Shown in pieces: positions 44,679 to 53,153 of a stretch of DNA of 64,000 nucleotides. The first letter of the stretch is position 1. Every line of letters starts with the position of its first letter. The notes under the pieces are model-generated. The model had not been told where the DNA came from. It ran no database searches and saw nothing but the letters and a program-made list of their open reading frames with translations. The stretch covers positions 868,001 through 932,000 of the forward strand of contig NZ_JBAOJI010000001.1 in assembly GCF_037080055.1 (NCBI RefSeq), read 5' to 3'. The DNA comes from Halovenus sp037080055. GTDB lineage: Archaea > Halobacteriota > Halobacteria > Halobacteriales > Haloarculaceae. A program made the translations under genes and the position numbers.

Positions 44679-44686
44679 CTTAACAC
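44679..44686 (+). promoter_or_regulatory. TATA-like element for the hemerythrin fusion gene
   Basis: CTTAACAC lies 23-30 bp before ATG 44709, fitting a leaderless transcript, and immediately follows the CGTGGAATTTCCACG dyad. Confidence 0.4.
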
Positions 44687-44708
44687 CGTTGGCGGGTAAA
44701 TTTTGCAC

Positions 44709-46649
44709 ATGCAACCAGAGGTGGACGAGGGCGATCAAGAGCGATTTATCGAGTGGGACGACGACCGGTACAGCACCGGTATCGAGCGGTTCGACGACCA
44801 GCACAGGCGGCTGTTCGAGCTATTGAACGATCTCTCGACCGCCATGGACGAGGGGCGATCCGAGGAGGCTGTCGGTGAAATCCTTCGCGAACTCGAGCGG
44901 TACACGGAGTATCACTTCGGCGACGAAGAGGAGTTCATGCAGGATTGTGGCTTCGCGATGGACTGTGCGAACTGTTTTTACAACCACCGGGAGATGCACG
45001 AACAGTTCGCAGAGAAGGTCAGCGAACTCAGAGAGAAACACGAGGCGGGCAAGACGATCAGCATGGAGGTGTTGCTCTTTGCCCGGGACTGGCTGGACTC
45101 ACACATCGCCGGACTGAATCAGGATCAAAATTACTCGGAGTACTACGAGGACAAGGTCGGCGAGGACTACGAGTACGAGCCCGGAAAACTGAAAGCCGAC
45201 CGGGACAGCGAGGACCCACACGAGGGCGACGACGCATCCAGCGAAGACCAGCAACCGACAGCTTCCGCGGATAACGAGCCCACCAACGAGTCCGGTATCG
45301 CCGAGAATACCACCGACGAGCAGGAGAGCGTGACGATTGCCAGCGAGGTGTACAGTGGCGAGGAGCTATCGGTGCCGTCGGAGTCGACGGCTGTTTGGCT
45401 CGAATCGACCGTCGACGAGTACGGCGACCGAACCGCGACGGTCGAACTGACTGACGATGGACGAGAAACGCGACCGTTCAAGGAGCTATACAAAGACGCC
45501 GTCGCCGTCGCAGGCGGACTCCTCGACATGGGACTCGAACCTGGCGACAGGGTCGGAATCCACGCAGCAGCCTCGACGCAGTGGACGACCGTCGAGATGG
45601 CCTGTCACCTCGCCGGCCTCGTCTCCGTTCCGCTCTCGCCGCTTTTCGACACCAACCGGGCACGACACGTCTGTCAGGATGCCGGTCTCGAACTGCTCGT
45701 GACGGACTCGAACCTTCCTGAGGGGGTCGAAGAACTCGTCTCCGAGACGCGATCGATCGACGCCCTGCCGACGGGCCGGGCAGACTCCCTTCCCGGGTTC
45801 GAGGCCGATCCCGACGATCCAGTGACCATCCTCTACCGGGTTGACACGACCGAACACCCCAACGGCTGTGCGATCACCCACCGAAACCTGCGCGCGACCA
45901 TCGAGATGCTCGACACCGCGCTCCCGCTGGATCCGGGGGCGACGGGGACCTGTTTCCTGCCGCTTGCCCACCCCTACCAGCGAGTGCTGACCTACCACCT
46001 CTGGAACACCGGCGGCACGGTCGCGTACACCCGCCGCAATCAGCTACTCGACGATCTCCGGACCGTCCAGCCCTCGGTGCTGATCGGTGTCCCGACGGTC
46101 TACGAGCGACTGCACGAAGAGATCGAGAACAGACGCGAGGAGTCCGGTGGACTGACTGGCTCGCTCGCAAGCGGTGTCGCCGAGTCCGTCGGCAACGCAA
46201 AGACCGAAGGCCGGTCGGTCTCGACGTCACTCTCACTGAAACACACGATTGCGAACAAGACGGTGTTCGCAAATCTCCGCGAGGAGGTCGGGCTAGGCAA
46301 CATCGAGTACGCACTCACCGGAACGGCAGCGATCGACCGCGAACTGCTCGATTTCTTCCGCGGGTTCGACGTGCCGCTGAGCGAGATCTACGGCGCGACC
46401 GAACTCACCGGCTTCGCGACGATCAACCGTGCCGGCGCTTACGACGTCGAGACGGTCGGTGGCCCGCTGCCGGGCGTCGAAATCGCGCTGGCGGAGGACG
46501 ATGAAGTGCTCGTCCGCGGACCCAACGTTATCGACGGCTACTGGGCGGATGCGATGACGTGGCGGGAGAAACTGAGCGATGGCTGGTATCTGACCGGCGA
46601 TCTCGGCGCGTTTGAAGAGGACGCCCTGGTAATCGAGGGACCGAAGTGA
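44709..46649 (+). CDS. Hemerythrin domain fused to truncated, degenerate acyl-CoA-synthetase-like domain
   Basis: A 646-aa fusion. Residues about 10-150 are a bacteriohemerythrin four-helix bundle: H32 (FDDQH), H69 and E73 (HFGDE), H93 and H97 (HREMH), H132 (HIAGLNQD). The last Asp ligand, normally five residues after this His, is Asn here, with Asp two later. Extra Cys (80, 86, 89) occur in MQDCGFAMDCANC. An acidic linker (about 155-215) leads to an ANL N-domain. Its ATP loop is degraded: YRVDTTEHPNGCAITH where the intact paralogue at 29917 has YTSGTTGQPKGVRLTH. YGATE and YLTGD remain, but the protein stops before the A8 hinge and C-terminal catalytic domain. It may sense or bind O2 and an acyl ligand rather than catalyse. 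The stop abuts the convergent transducer gene. Confidence 0.9.
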   Translation: MQPEVDEGDQERFIEWDDDRYSTGIERFDDQHRRLFELLNDLSTAMDEGRSEEAVGEILRELERYTEYHFGDEEEFMQDCGFAMDCANCFYNHREMHEQFAEKVSELREKHEAGKTISMEVLLFARDWLDSHIAGLNQDQNYSEYYEDKVGEDYEYEPGKLKADRDSEDPHEGDDASSEDQQPTASADNEPTNESGIAENTTDEQESVTIASEVYSGEELSVPSESTAVWLESTVDEYGDRTATVELTDDGRETRPFKELYKDAVAVAGGLLDMGLEPGDRVGIHAAASTQWTTVEMACHLAGLVSVPLSPLFDTNRARHVCQDAGLELLVTDSNLPEGVEELVSETRSIDALPTGRADSLPGFEADPDDPVTILYRVDTTEHPNGCAITHRNLRATIEMLDTALPLDPGATGTCFLPLAHPYQRVLTYHLWNTGGTVAYTRRNQLLDDLRTVQPSVLIGVPTVYERLHEEIENRREESGGLTGSLASGVAESVGNAKTEGRSVSTSLSLKHTIANKTVFANLREEVGLGNIEYALTGTAAIDRELLDFFRGFDVPLSEIYGATELTGFATINRAGAYDVETVGGPLPGVEIALAEDDEVLVRGPNVIDGYWADAMTWREKLSDGWYLTGDLGAFEEDALVIEGPK

Positions 46650-48350
46650 TCAGGAGGTCTGTGTGATCGGCTGATCGCTGCGTTGCTCGCTGTCGGTCAC
46701 GGTGAACTCGGCGAGCAGAGAATTGAGATCGTCGGACTGGCCCGACAGTCCCCGGATCGTCTGCGTGACAGCCGTCACGGACGAGGCCTGTTGCTGTGCC
46801 GCTGCGGCGACGTTCTCGGCTTCGGCGGTCGTCTCCTCGCTCACACTCGCAACGTCGTCGATCATCCCGACGACCCCCTGGGTCGTCTGGGCCTGTTCGT
46901 CGGTCGCGTCGCTGATCTCCTGCATCGACTGGTTGACCGCTTCTACCTCGTCAACAATATCCTCGAAATCGACCAGCGCCGCCTCGATCGTTCCGACACT
47001 TTCGGACACCTGCGATTCCATCTCGCGCACGTCGGTGACGGTCCGTTCGGAACTCTCTTGGACCGTGTCGATCCGTGCCGAGATTTCACTGGCGTACTCG
47101 CGGGTCTCCTCGGCCAGCGATTTGACCTCGTCGGCGACGACGGCAAAGCCCTGCCCGCTCTCGCCGGCGCGAGCGGCCTCGATGGAGGCGTTGAGCGCGA
47201 GCATGTTGGTCTCCTCGGCGATATCTTCGATGAAGGAGACGATTTCGTCGATCTCGTGGACCTGATCGGCCAGTTCTTCGACGGCTTCAGCCGTCGTGTC
47301 GATGCCGCGTTCGAGTTCGTCCAGTTCTTCGAGTGCTCCCTGTGCCGACTCCCGGCCGGACCGACTCTTCTCGGCCGCTCCCTGTGCGGTCGTCGCGGCG
47401 TCGTCGGCCGAGGCGGCGATCTCTTCGACCGTCGCCGAGAGGGTGTTGATCTCCTCGGCGACCGTCTGCAGATCCTCCGACTGGCCCGCTGCTCCCGCAG
47501 AGATCTCCTGCACGGACCGGGAGACCTCGGAACTGGCCTCATCGATTTCTGACATGCTCCGTTCGGCGTCATCGCTCGCTTCCGAGACCTCGGTTGCAAA
47601 GGACTGGACCTCTCGGATGGTCTCGGCGAGCGTCTCGACGAGTTGGTTGTAGTTGTCGACGAGTTCGGCGTGCTGTTCTTCCTCGATGTCCAGGTCTGCC
47701 TGATCGAGCGTCGCCGTCAGATCTCCATCTTGGGCCCGATTGGCAGCCTCACCGAAGGCAGCAACGAGTTCGTTCAGTCGCTCGGAGCGGCGTTCGAGGC
47801 GGTTGGTCATCTCCTCTAGTTCGTAGGTGTACGCTTCGAGATTCTCCGACATCCGCGAGAGGGACTCGCCGAACTCACCGGGCACTTCCTCGTCGAGGAC
47901 CGGATCGTCGAACTCCTGTGCTGCGAGCGCGTCGGCCTGTGCCGAGACCGTCTGCAAGTACTCGTGCATGTCCCCGAACGACCGGGTGAGACCGCCGACT
48001 TCGTCGGTCTGGTCGCTCCCCGTGACCTCGACGTCGAGATTTCCGTTCGCAATCTCCTCGGCAGTCGCTTCGAGTTGGGAAATCGGCTCGGTGAAATCCT
48101 GCCGAACGATCAAGACCGTATTGAACATCGCGACGATAGCCCCGAAAAAGAGCACGCCAGCGAGGAGATACCACGCGATACCCGAAACCACGAACGGGGT
48201 CAGAAAGATGCTGACGGTGACCAGAAACTGGATCAACACGGCGGTGAATACTTTTCGTTCAATCGATTCTGTGACCCCCAGCCAGTCCATCATCCCCCAT
48301 AGGAACGACTCGTACTGGGTTCTGAGGCCAGAGGACTCATTCGATGCCAT
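46650..48350 (-). CDS. Methyl-accepting chemotaxis transducer without extracellular sensor
   Basis: A 566-aa Htr-type transducer. Two adjacent hydrophobic helices (about 36-78; VFTAVLIQFLVTVSIFLTPF and WYLLAGVLFFGAIVAMF) leave only a short turn outside, so there is no periplasmic-type sensor. HAMP (about 80-135), a second HAMP-like linker region, and a long coiled coil follow. The signalling tip is FIEDIAEETNMLALNASIEA...GFAVVADEVKSLAEE. Input must come from the membrane, the HAMP-linker or a cytoplasmic partner protein. It is convergent with, and directly abuts, the hemerythrin fusion gene. Confidence 0.93.
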   Translation of the reverse strand: MASNESSGLRTQYESFLWGMMDWLGVTESIERKVFTAVLIQFLVTVSIFLTPFVVSGIAWYLLAGVLFFGAIVAMFNTVLIVRQDFTEPISQLEATAEEIANGNLDVEVTGSDQTDEVGGLTRSFGDMHEYLQTVSAQADALAAQEFDDPVLDEEVPGEFGESLSRMSENLEAYTYELEEMTNRLERRSERLNELVAAFGEAANRAQDGDLTATLDQADLDIEEEQHAELVDNYNQLVETLAETIREVQSFATEVSEASDDAERSMSEIDEASSEVSRSVQEISAGAAGQSEDLQTVAEEINTLSATVEEIAASADDAATTAQGAAEKSRSGRESAQGALEELDELERGIDTTAEAVEELADQVHEIDEIVSFIEDIAEETNMLALNASIEAARAGESGQGFAVVADEVKSLAEETREYASEISARIDTVQESSERTVTDVREMESQVSESVGTIEAALVDFEDIVDEVEAVNQSMQEISDATDEQAQTTQGVVGMIDDVASVSEETTAEAENVAAAAQQQASSVTAVTQTIRGLSGQSDDLNSLLAEFTVTDSEQRSDQPITQTS

Positions 48351-48464
48351 ACTCCGGCCTTCGAGACAGCGGGATATTAAAACCCCCGTTGTTTTCAACT
48401 TATGAAAAATAGAGGGAAGACCCGGCAAAGACTGGCCAGCAGCGGAGAAATAGACAGGTGTCGA

Positions 48465-49667
48465 TCAGCTACGAGTCAGTTCGAGCATCACACCGGTCGT
48501 CCCGCCCTGTGAGCTATCGACCTCGTCGAGCAGACCACCGACATCTCCCTTGAGCGTGTCGACGACCTGCGTGGGATCCTCGACGACGGCCCGAACGGTC
48601 TCTCCAGGGTTGGCGATAGCGAGTTCGGCACTGAGTTGGCGAACCTGATTCTCCGGCGGGAGGCTTCGCAGATCGACCGCATCCTCGGGAATCGCTCCTA
48701 GCACCTCGTCGACGAAGTCCTCGACACTGTCCGCGACACCGTCGAGTGCCTCGTGACCACCTTTCCCGCCTGGATTGCGCTGGAGTTCCCGGTCGAAGGG
48801 GAGTCGGTGAATCGTCGGCACGTCCAGATCGACCGTATCGTCGAACAGATCGTTTTCCTCGCCACAGCAGTCACACTCGTAGGTGCTCATGTTCTCGACG
48901 GCCGCGATAGGGGTGACGCCGTTCTCCTCGAAGAGATCGAGCGTCCGCTGGGTGTCGTCGATACTCGCGTCGAACGGCGTCGTCACGAGCACTGAGCCGT
49001 CGACGGGGACGTGTTCGAGTAGCGCCCCGGCTACGTCGTCGGAGCCGGCGGGCATGTCGATGATCATCACGTCGCAGTCCTCCCACGCCCCCTGTCCGAG
49101 CAGGTTCTCCATCGCGCCGTAGGCGATTGCACCGCGACGGGCGGTCGGTGCCTCGCCGCCGACGACCCCTGGGCTGAGCATCTGGATACTCTCGGTTTCG
49201 AGTGGCACTGGCTGACCGAGGTCGTTCTGCAGCACCGGCCCCTCGACATCTTCGAGGAGGTGCGGGACGTTCGGGCCGTAGATATCGGCGTCGAACAGTC
49301 CGACCTCGTACCCGCGAGCAGCGAGTGTTCGGGCGAGCGCAACCGAGACGGTCGTCTTCCCGACACCGCCTTTGGCGCTTGCGACCGCGAGGACGTGCTC
49401 GGCTTCGGGAATCTCGACGTCCTTGTCGCCGTGGTCGATGGGCTGGATGCGGACGTGTTCGGCCTCGGGCAGGGCCAGCGCTGCCCCCCGAAGCTGCTGG
49501 ACGATCCGCTCTTTGAGCCCGTCGCCGAGGCCGTCGATGGTGATGTCGACGAAGACGGTCCCGTCCTCCCGGCGCACGCGCTGGACGACGCCTTTCGAGA
49601 TGGGATTGCTGCCATCCGGTAGTTCGATCTCCCGGAACGGTTCTGGGGGTTGACCACTCGTAGCCAT
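48465..49667 (-). CDS. Mrp/ApbC (NBP35-like) P-loop Fe-S carrier ATPase
   Basis: A 400-aa protein. An N-terminal region (about 1-85; ITIDGLGDGLKERIVQQLRG) resembles the MIP18/DUF59 fold seen in Mrp proteins, followed by the deviant Walker A ASAKGGVGKTTVSVALA and Mrp signature FDADIYGPNVPHLL. A CxCC motif (YECDCCGEEN, near 262-266) replaces the usual CxxC for a bridging Fe-S cluster. A C-terminal extension of about 80 residues (from EALDGVADSV) follows. The likely role is Fe-S cluster transfer to apo-proteins; the Mo/Fe-S genes nearby are possible but unproven clients. Confidence 0.93.
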   Translation of the reverse strand: MATSGQPPEPFREIELPDGSNPISKGVVQRVRREDGTVFVDITIDGLGDGLKERIVQQLRGAALALPEAEHVRIQPIDHGDKDVEIPEAEHVLAVASAKGGVGKTTVSVALARTLAARGYEVGLFDADIYGPNVPHLLEDVEGPVLQNDLGQPVPLETESIQMLSPGVVGGEAPTARRGAIAYGAMENLLGQGAWEDCDVMIIDMPAGSDDVAGALLEHVPVDGSVLVTTPFDASIDDTQRTLDLFEENGVTPIAAVENMSTYECDCCGEENDLFDDTVDLDVPTIHRLPFDRELQRNPGGKGGHEALDGVADSVEDFVDEVLGAIPEDAVDLRSLPPENQVRQLSAELAIANPGETVRAVVEDPTQVVDTLKGDVGGLLDEVDSSQGGTTGVMLELTRS

Positions 49668-49731
49668 TAGCTGAGATTACACCGAGGACGGGATTAAAAA
49701 AGCTCCCTGTTCCCAGGGTGTGAAAATCCAC

Positions 49732-50485
49732 TCACTGGGCGAGCGAGTCGAGCCACCCGAACAGTCGATCCCGCATCCGCGTCTCGGCCGCCCGCGAGAA
49801 ACGGTGACCCTCCTCCTCGTACAGTTCGAGGGCAGTATCGACCGACAGCGCGCCGACGGCTTCGAGGCTGTCCTCGACGGGGACGGAGTCGTCCTCGTGG
49901 CCGTGAAAGATCGCAACCGGAACCGAGATTTCGGCCGCGGCGGACTCGAAGGGATACGAATCGAGATCGTCGAAAAACACTGGTTCGATGCCGACGACCA
50001 GATCGTCGGTCGACTCGGAACTCGACCGGTACTTCTCGAAGGCCCGGGTGTACGTGACCGGCGCACGGGTCGCGATTGCTTCGACATCGACGGTCGCCCC
50101 CACGTGGAGCGCGACTTTCCCACCGAAACTCGACCCGAAGAGGACGACTTTGCCGGGGTCGAAATACGAGAGGACTGCCCGCAAGTCGTCGATCCGAGTG
50201 CTCAGCGTCTGGCCGCCGAACGAGCGCGAGGACTGCCCGCAAGTCGTCGATCCGAGTGCTCAGCGTCTGGCCGCCGAACGAGCGCGAGGACTCCCCGCAG
50301 CCGCGAAAATCGAACCGAACCGCGTTGTACCCCTCTGCAACCGCCCGCTGACAGCGGGACTCGTAGCTGCCGCTCTTGTCGCTGATGAAGCCGTGACAGC
50401 AGACCAGCCAGCGGTCGCCCTCGGCCTCGTGATGCACCGCGACGACAGTCTCGCCCTCGACGGAAATCTCGTGTCGTGTCGTCAT
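49732..50485 (-). pseudogene. Alpha/beta hydrolase gene frameshifted by 58-bp tandem duplication
   Basis: Translation starts normally at ATG 50485 (MTTRHEISVEGETVVAVHHE, then WLVCCHGFISDKSGSY) but leaves frame after RSFGGQTLSTRIDDLRAVL because that segment is duplicated as an exact 58-bp tandem repeat (58 = 19 x 3 + 1). The rest continues in the other frame with the nucleophile GSSFGGKVAL, the Asp in HGHEDDSVP and His in EEGHRFSR. Removing one copy restores a 231-aa hydrolase (696 bp). As read, all catalytic residues are lost. The sequence is otherwise undamaged, so the event is recent, reversible, or an assembly error. It lies 1 bp after the histidine kinase gene on the same strand. Confidence 0.9.
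50170..50292. repeat. Exact 58-bp tandem duplication with 7-bp terminal microhomology
   Basis: Copies at 50170-50227 and 50228-50285 are identical. GAGGACT starts each copy and occurs a third time at 50286-50292. The ancestral locus therefore had GAGGACT-51 bp-GAGGACT, and slippage or recombination between these 7-bp repeats would create or remove the extra unit. Confidence 0.95.
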
Positions 50486-50486
50486 C

Positions 50487-53090
50487 TCACTCGACCCCGC
50501 TGATCTCGAACCGTGCGCCACCCGTCTCGCTTTCCGTGACAGTGGTGGTCCAGCCGTGGGCATCGACAATCTCCGAGACGATGGTCAGCCCCAGTCCGTT
50601 CCCGGTGGGCGACCCCGAGAAACCCTCCTCGAAGATTCGATCCCGATCTTCGGCCGGGATGCCGGTTCCGTCGTCCTCGACGTAGAATCCGTCCTCGATC
50701 GTGCCGACCGTGATCGACAGGCCGGGGTCGTCCGCTCCGCTGTCGGCTGGGCCGTGTTCCACGGCATTGCGAAACAGATTCTCGAAGAGTTGGACGAGCC
50801 AGCTCTCCTCGGCCGAGACCACCCGATCACCGTCGACCGACAACGATGCCGGCCCCGTCTCGACGGTCTCCCACGCTGCCTTTGCGACAGCTCCGAGATT
50901 GAGATCGGTCTGGTTCTCGACTGCGCCGTCCTGTCTGGCCAGCAGGAGGATGTCCTCGATCAGCGCCTGCATGCGGTCGTGGGCGTCAGCGACCGAACCG
51001 AGATGTTCGCTGTCAGACTCCTCGGCAGCGAGATCCAGCCGCGTCATCGCGACGTTGAGCGGGTTTCGCAGGTCGTGTGAGACCATACTCGCGAACCGCT
51101 CTAGCCGGTCGTTTTGCTCTTCGAGTTGCTGGCGGTAGGCCCGTTGGTCGTACTCGTAGGAGAGCCACTTTGCCATCACCTCGACGAGCGTCCGTTCGCT
51201 GTCAGAGAACTCCCGCTCGCGCGGCTCCGTCGAGGCGAAACAGAGCGTTCCGTACAGCTCACCGTTGACCAACAGTTTCGCGCCGACGTAGGTCCCGAGA
51301 TCGAAGGTCTCGTAAGCGGGATCGTCCTCCCAGCCCTCGATGATCGCGTTCTGGACAGCGAGCAGATCTGTCTCGCTCGTGATCGTCTTTCTGCAGTAGG
51401 ACTGGTCGAGCGCACACGTTTCACCGGGTTGCAACAGATGGTGATCTCCGATCGAGTCGACGATCAGTTGTTCGCCGTCCTCGACTTTGGTGACGAAGCC
51501 GTACGGGAGATCGAAATATTCCGCACCGATTCGGAGCATCTGTCGACGCTTTTTCTCGAACGGTCGGTCCTGATCGGACGCCAGTTCGTACAGCGTTTCG
51601 AGTTCCTCGATCGTCCGGCGAAGTTCTGCCTCGATATCTCGCTCGTGGGAGATGTCCCGTAAGTAGATCGTCATCCCCGTCTCGGAGGGAAACAGACGGA
51701 TTTCGAGGTGTTTTGCCAGCGGTTCGTAGTACGTCTCCGTCGTCAGCGTCGTCCCGGTCGCGATCGCTTCGCGGTACTGGTCTTCCAGATCGGTCCCCAC
51801 CAATCCCGGAAACGCATCCCAGAGTCTCTTCCCAAGCAGATCACTGCGGTCCCGGCCAGTCAGATCGGTTGCCCGGTCGTTGACGTAGGTGAACTGCCAG
51901 TCGTCATCGAGTGCACAGACCGCATCGCTCATCCGGTCGAACACCGGCTCACGGGCGTTTGCCGCCCGAACCGTTTCGGAGAGATCGCGGTAGTACAGCG
52001 CGGTCCCGAGGCGGTCGCCCTCGGCCGTCTGCAGCGGAACGATGTACTGTTCGAGCATCCCGCCGTCAGCGAGTGAGATCTCGTCACGTCGTGGTTCTGT
52101 GACCGCCCACAGATCCGACAGCCGCGACGCTGGCGTATCCGTGCCATCGATGCTATCGGACAGCAACATCCCGATGAAATCGACCGTGGCGGCGTCGAGC
52201 GTCGCCGGATCGATCCCCCACAGCGAGGGGAACCGGTCGTTGTACGTGAGAACTGACCCGTCGGGGCCGACGAGAAGAATCCCGTCCGGGGCGGAGCGAA
52301 AGGCCGTCTCGAGTACGTCACTTCGGGACTCAGCAGTGGTCAGATCTCGGCCGCCTTCGGGCGAACAGACGTAGACTGCGCCCGAGTGATCGTCCCACTC
52401 GATTGCGCGGGCGGTGACCCGAACAGATGTCGAACCTGCATCGAGACGAAGCGCCGTCAGCCGACTCTCGCCGGCCTCGACGGCCGCGACAGTCGAGTCG
52501 TCGATATCCAGCACGGACGCCAGCGGCCTGTCGGCAGGTTCCTCACCGAGCAGGGACCGCGCGGCGGCGTTCGCGTAGACACAACTTCCGTCGACGGTAA
52601 TAAACACGGGATCGACAGCGGGTTCGAGTGTCGCCGTCGCCTGCTGCTCGGGATCGGCCATCTGTCTGTCGCGCCGATACTGGTCGACGGCGGTCGTGAT
52701 TCGAGAAGCGAGTCGGTCGTACTGCTCGACACCGGTCGTCTGTTCGACGTAATCAGTGACGCCGGCGGTAATCGCTCGGCTCGCGACTCCCTCGGAGCCG
52801 CGACTAGTGAACAGAACGAACGGAAGCGCCGGGTGACTCGCGCGGATCGCCTCCAGCAAAACGAGCCCGTCAGCGTCGCTGAGGTGGTATTCGCTGACGA
52901 TACAGTCGATCTCCCCCTCTCGAAGCCGCTCGAACGCCTCGGCGACGGTCAGTGCCGTAACCGTGCTGATCCGACTGTCCGACCGTTCCAGACAGGCCCC
53001 CGTTAGCTCTGCCATTCCGGGCTGTGTCGCAACGCAGAGCACGGTCAATCGCTCACTGTCCGTGCCCGAGGAGCCTTCTGCTTGTGCCAT
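50487..53090 (-). CDS. Large multi-PAS/GAF sensor histidine kinase with receiver-like N-terminus
   Basis: An 867-aa soluble kinase. N-terminal receiver-like domain (about 15-140) with Glu at the phospho-acceptor position (IDCIVSEYHLSDADG); PAS-like regions at about 150-240, 255-375 (ILLVGPDGSVLTYNDRFPSL) and 380-490 (VCALDDDWQFTYVNDRATDL); GAF at about 510-655 (SYCRKTITSETDLLAV); HisKA with His in ASMVSHDLRNPLNVAMTRL; HATPase_c (NLFRNAVEHG, EDDGTGIPAED, GNGLGLTIVSEI). ATG 53090 is used; the TTG 9 bp upstream is less likely. The hydrolase pseudogene follows immediately. Confidence 0.93.
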   Translation of the reverse strand: MAQAEGSSGTDSERLTVLCVATQPGMAELTGACLERSDSRISTVTALTVAEAFERLREGEIDCIVSEYHLSDADGLVLLEAIRASHPALPFVLFTSRGSEGVASRAITAGVTDYVEQTTGVEQYDRLASRITTAVDQYRRDRQMADPEQQATATLEPAVDPVFITVDGSCVYANAAARSLLGEEPADRPLASVLDIDDSTVAAVEAGESRLTALRLDAGSTSVRVTARAIEWDDHSGAVYVCSPEGGRDLTTAESRSDVLETAFRSAPDGILLVGPDGSVLTYNDRFPSLWGIDPATLDAATVDFIGMLLSDSIDGTDTPASRLSDLWAVTEPRRDEISLADGGMLEQYIVPLQTAEGDRLGTALYYRDLSETVRAANAREPVFDRMSDAVCALDDDWQFTYVNDRATDLTGRDRSDLLGKRLWDAFPGLVGTDLEDQYREAIATGTTLTTETYYEPLAKHLEIRLFPSETGMTIYLRDISHERDIEAELRRTIEELETLYELASDQDRPFEKKRRQMLRIGAEYFDLPYGFVTKVEDGEQLIVDSIGDHHLLQPGETCALDQSYCRKTITSETDLLAVQNAIIEGWEDDPAYETFDLGTYVGAKLLVNGELYGTLCFASTEPREREFSDSERTLVEVMAKWLSYEYDQRAYRQQLEEQNDRLERFASMVSHDLRNPLNVAMTRLDLAAEESDSEHLGSVADAHDRMQALIEDILLLARQDGAVENQTDLNLGAVAKAAWETVETGPASLSVDGDRVVSAEESWLVQLFENLFRNAVEHGPADSGADDPGLSITVGTIEDGFYVEDDGTGIPAEDRDRIFEEGFSGSPTGNGLGLTIVSEIVDAHGWTTTVTESETGGARFEISGVE

Positions 53091-53153
53091 ACTCTTCAAT
53101 TCGGTCGGGGAATTACAAGCTTTGTTACGAATGTTCAGGATTGATAACGGAAC

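Noticed and set aside
44709..46649. Two separate genes, hemerythrin and AMP-binding protein
   Set aside because: The frame is continuous across the acidic linker with no stop, and no ribosome-binding or promoter signal precedes the ANL part.
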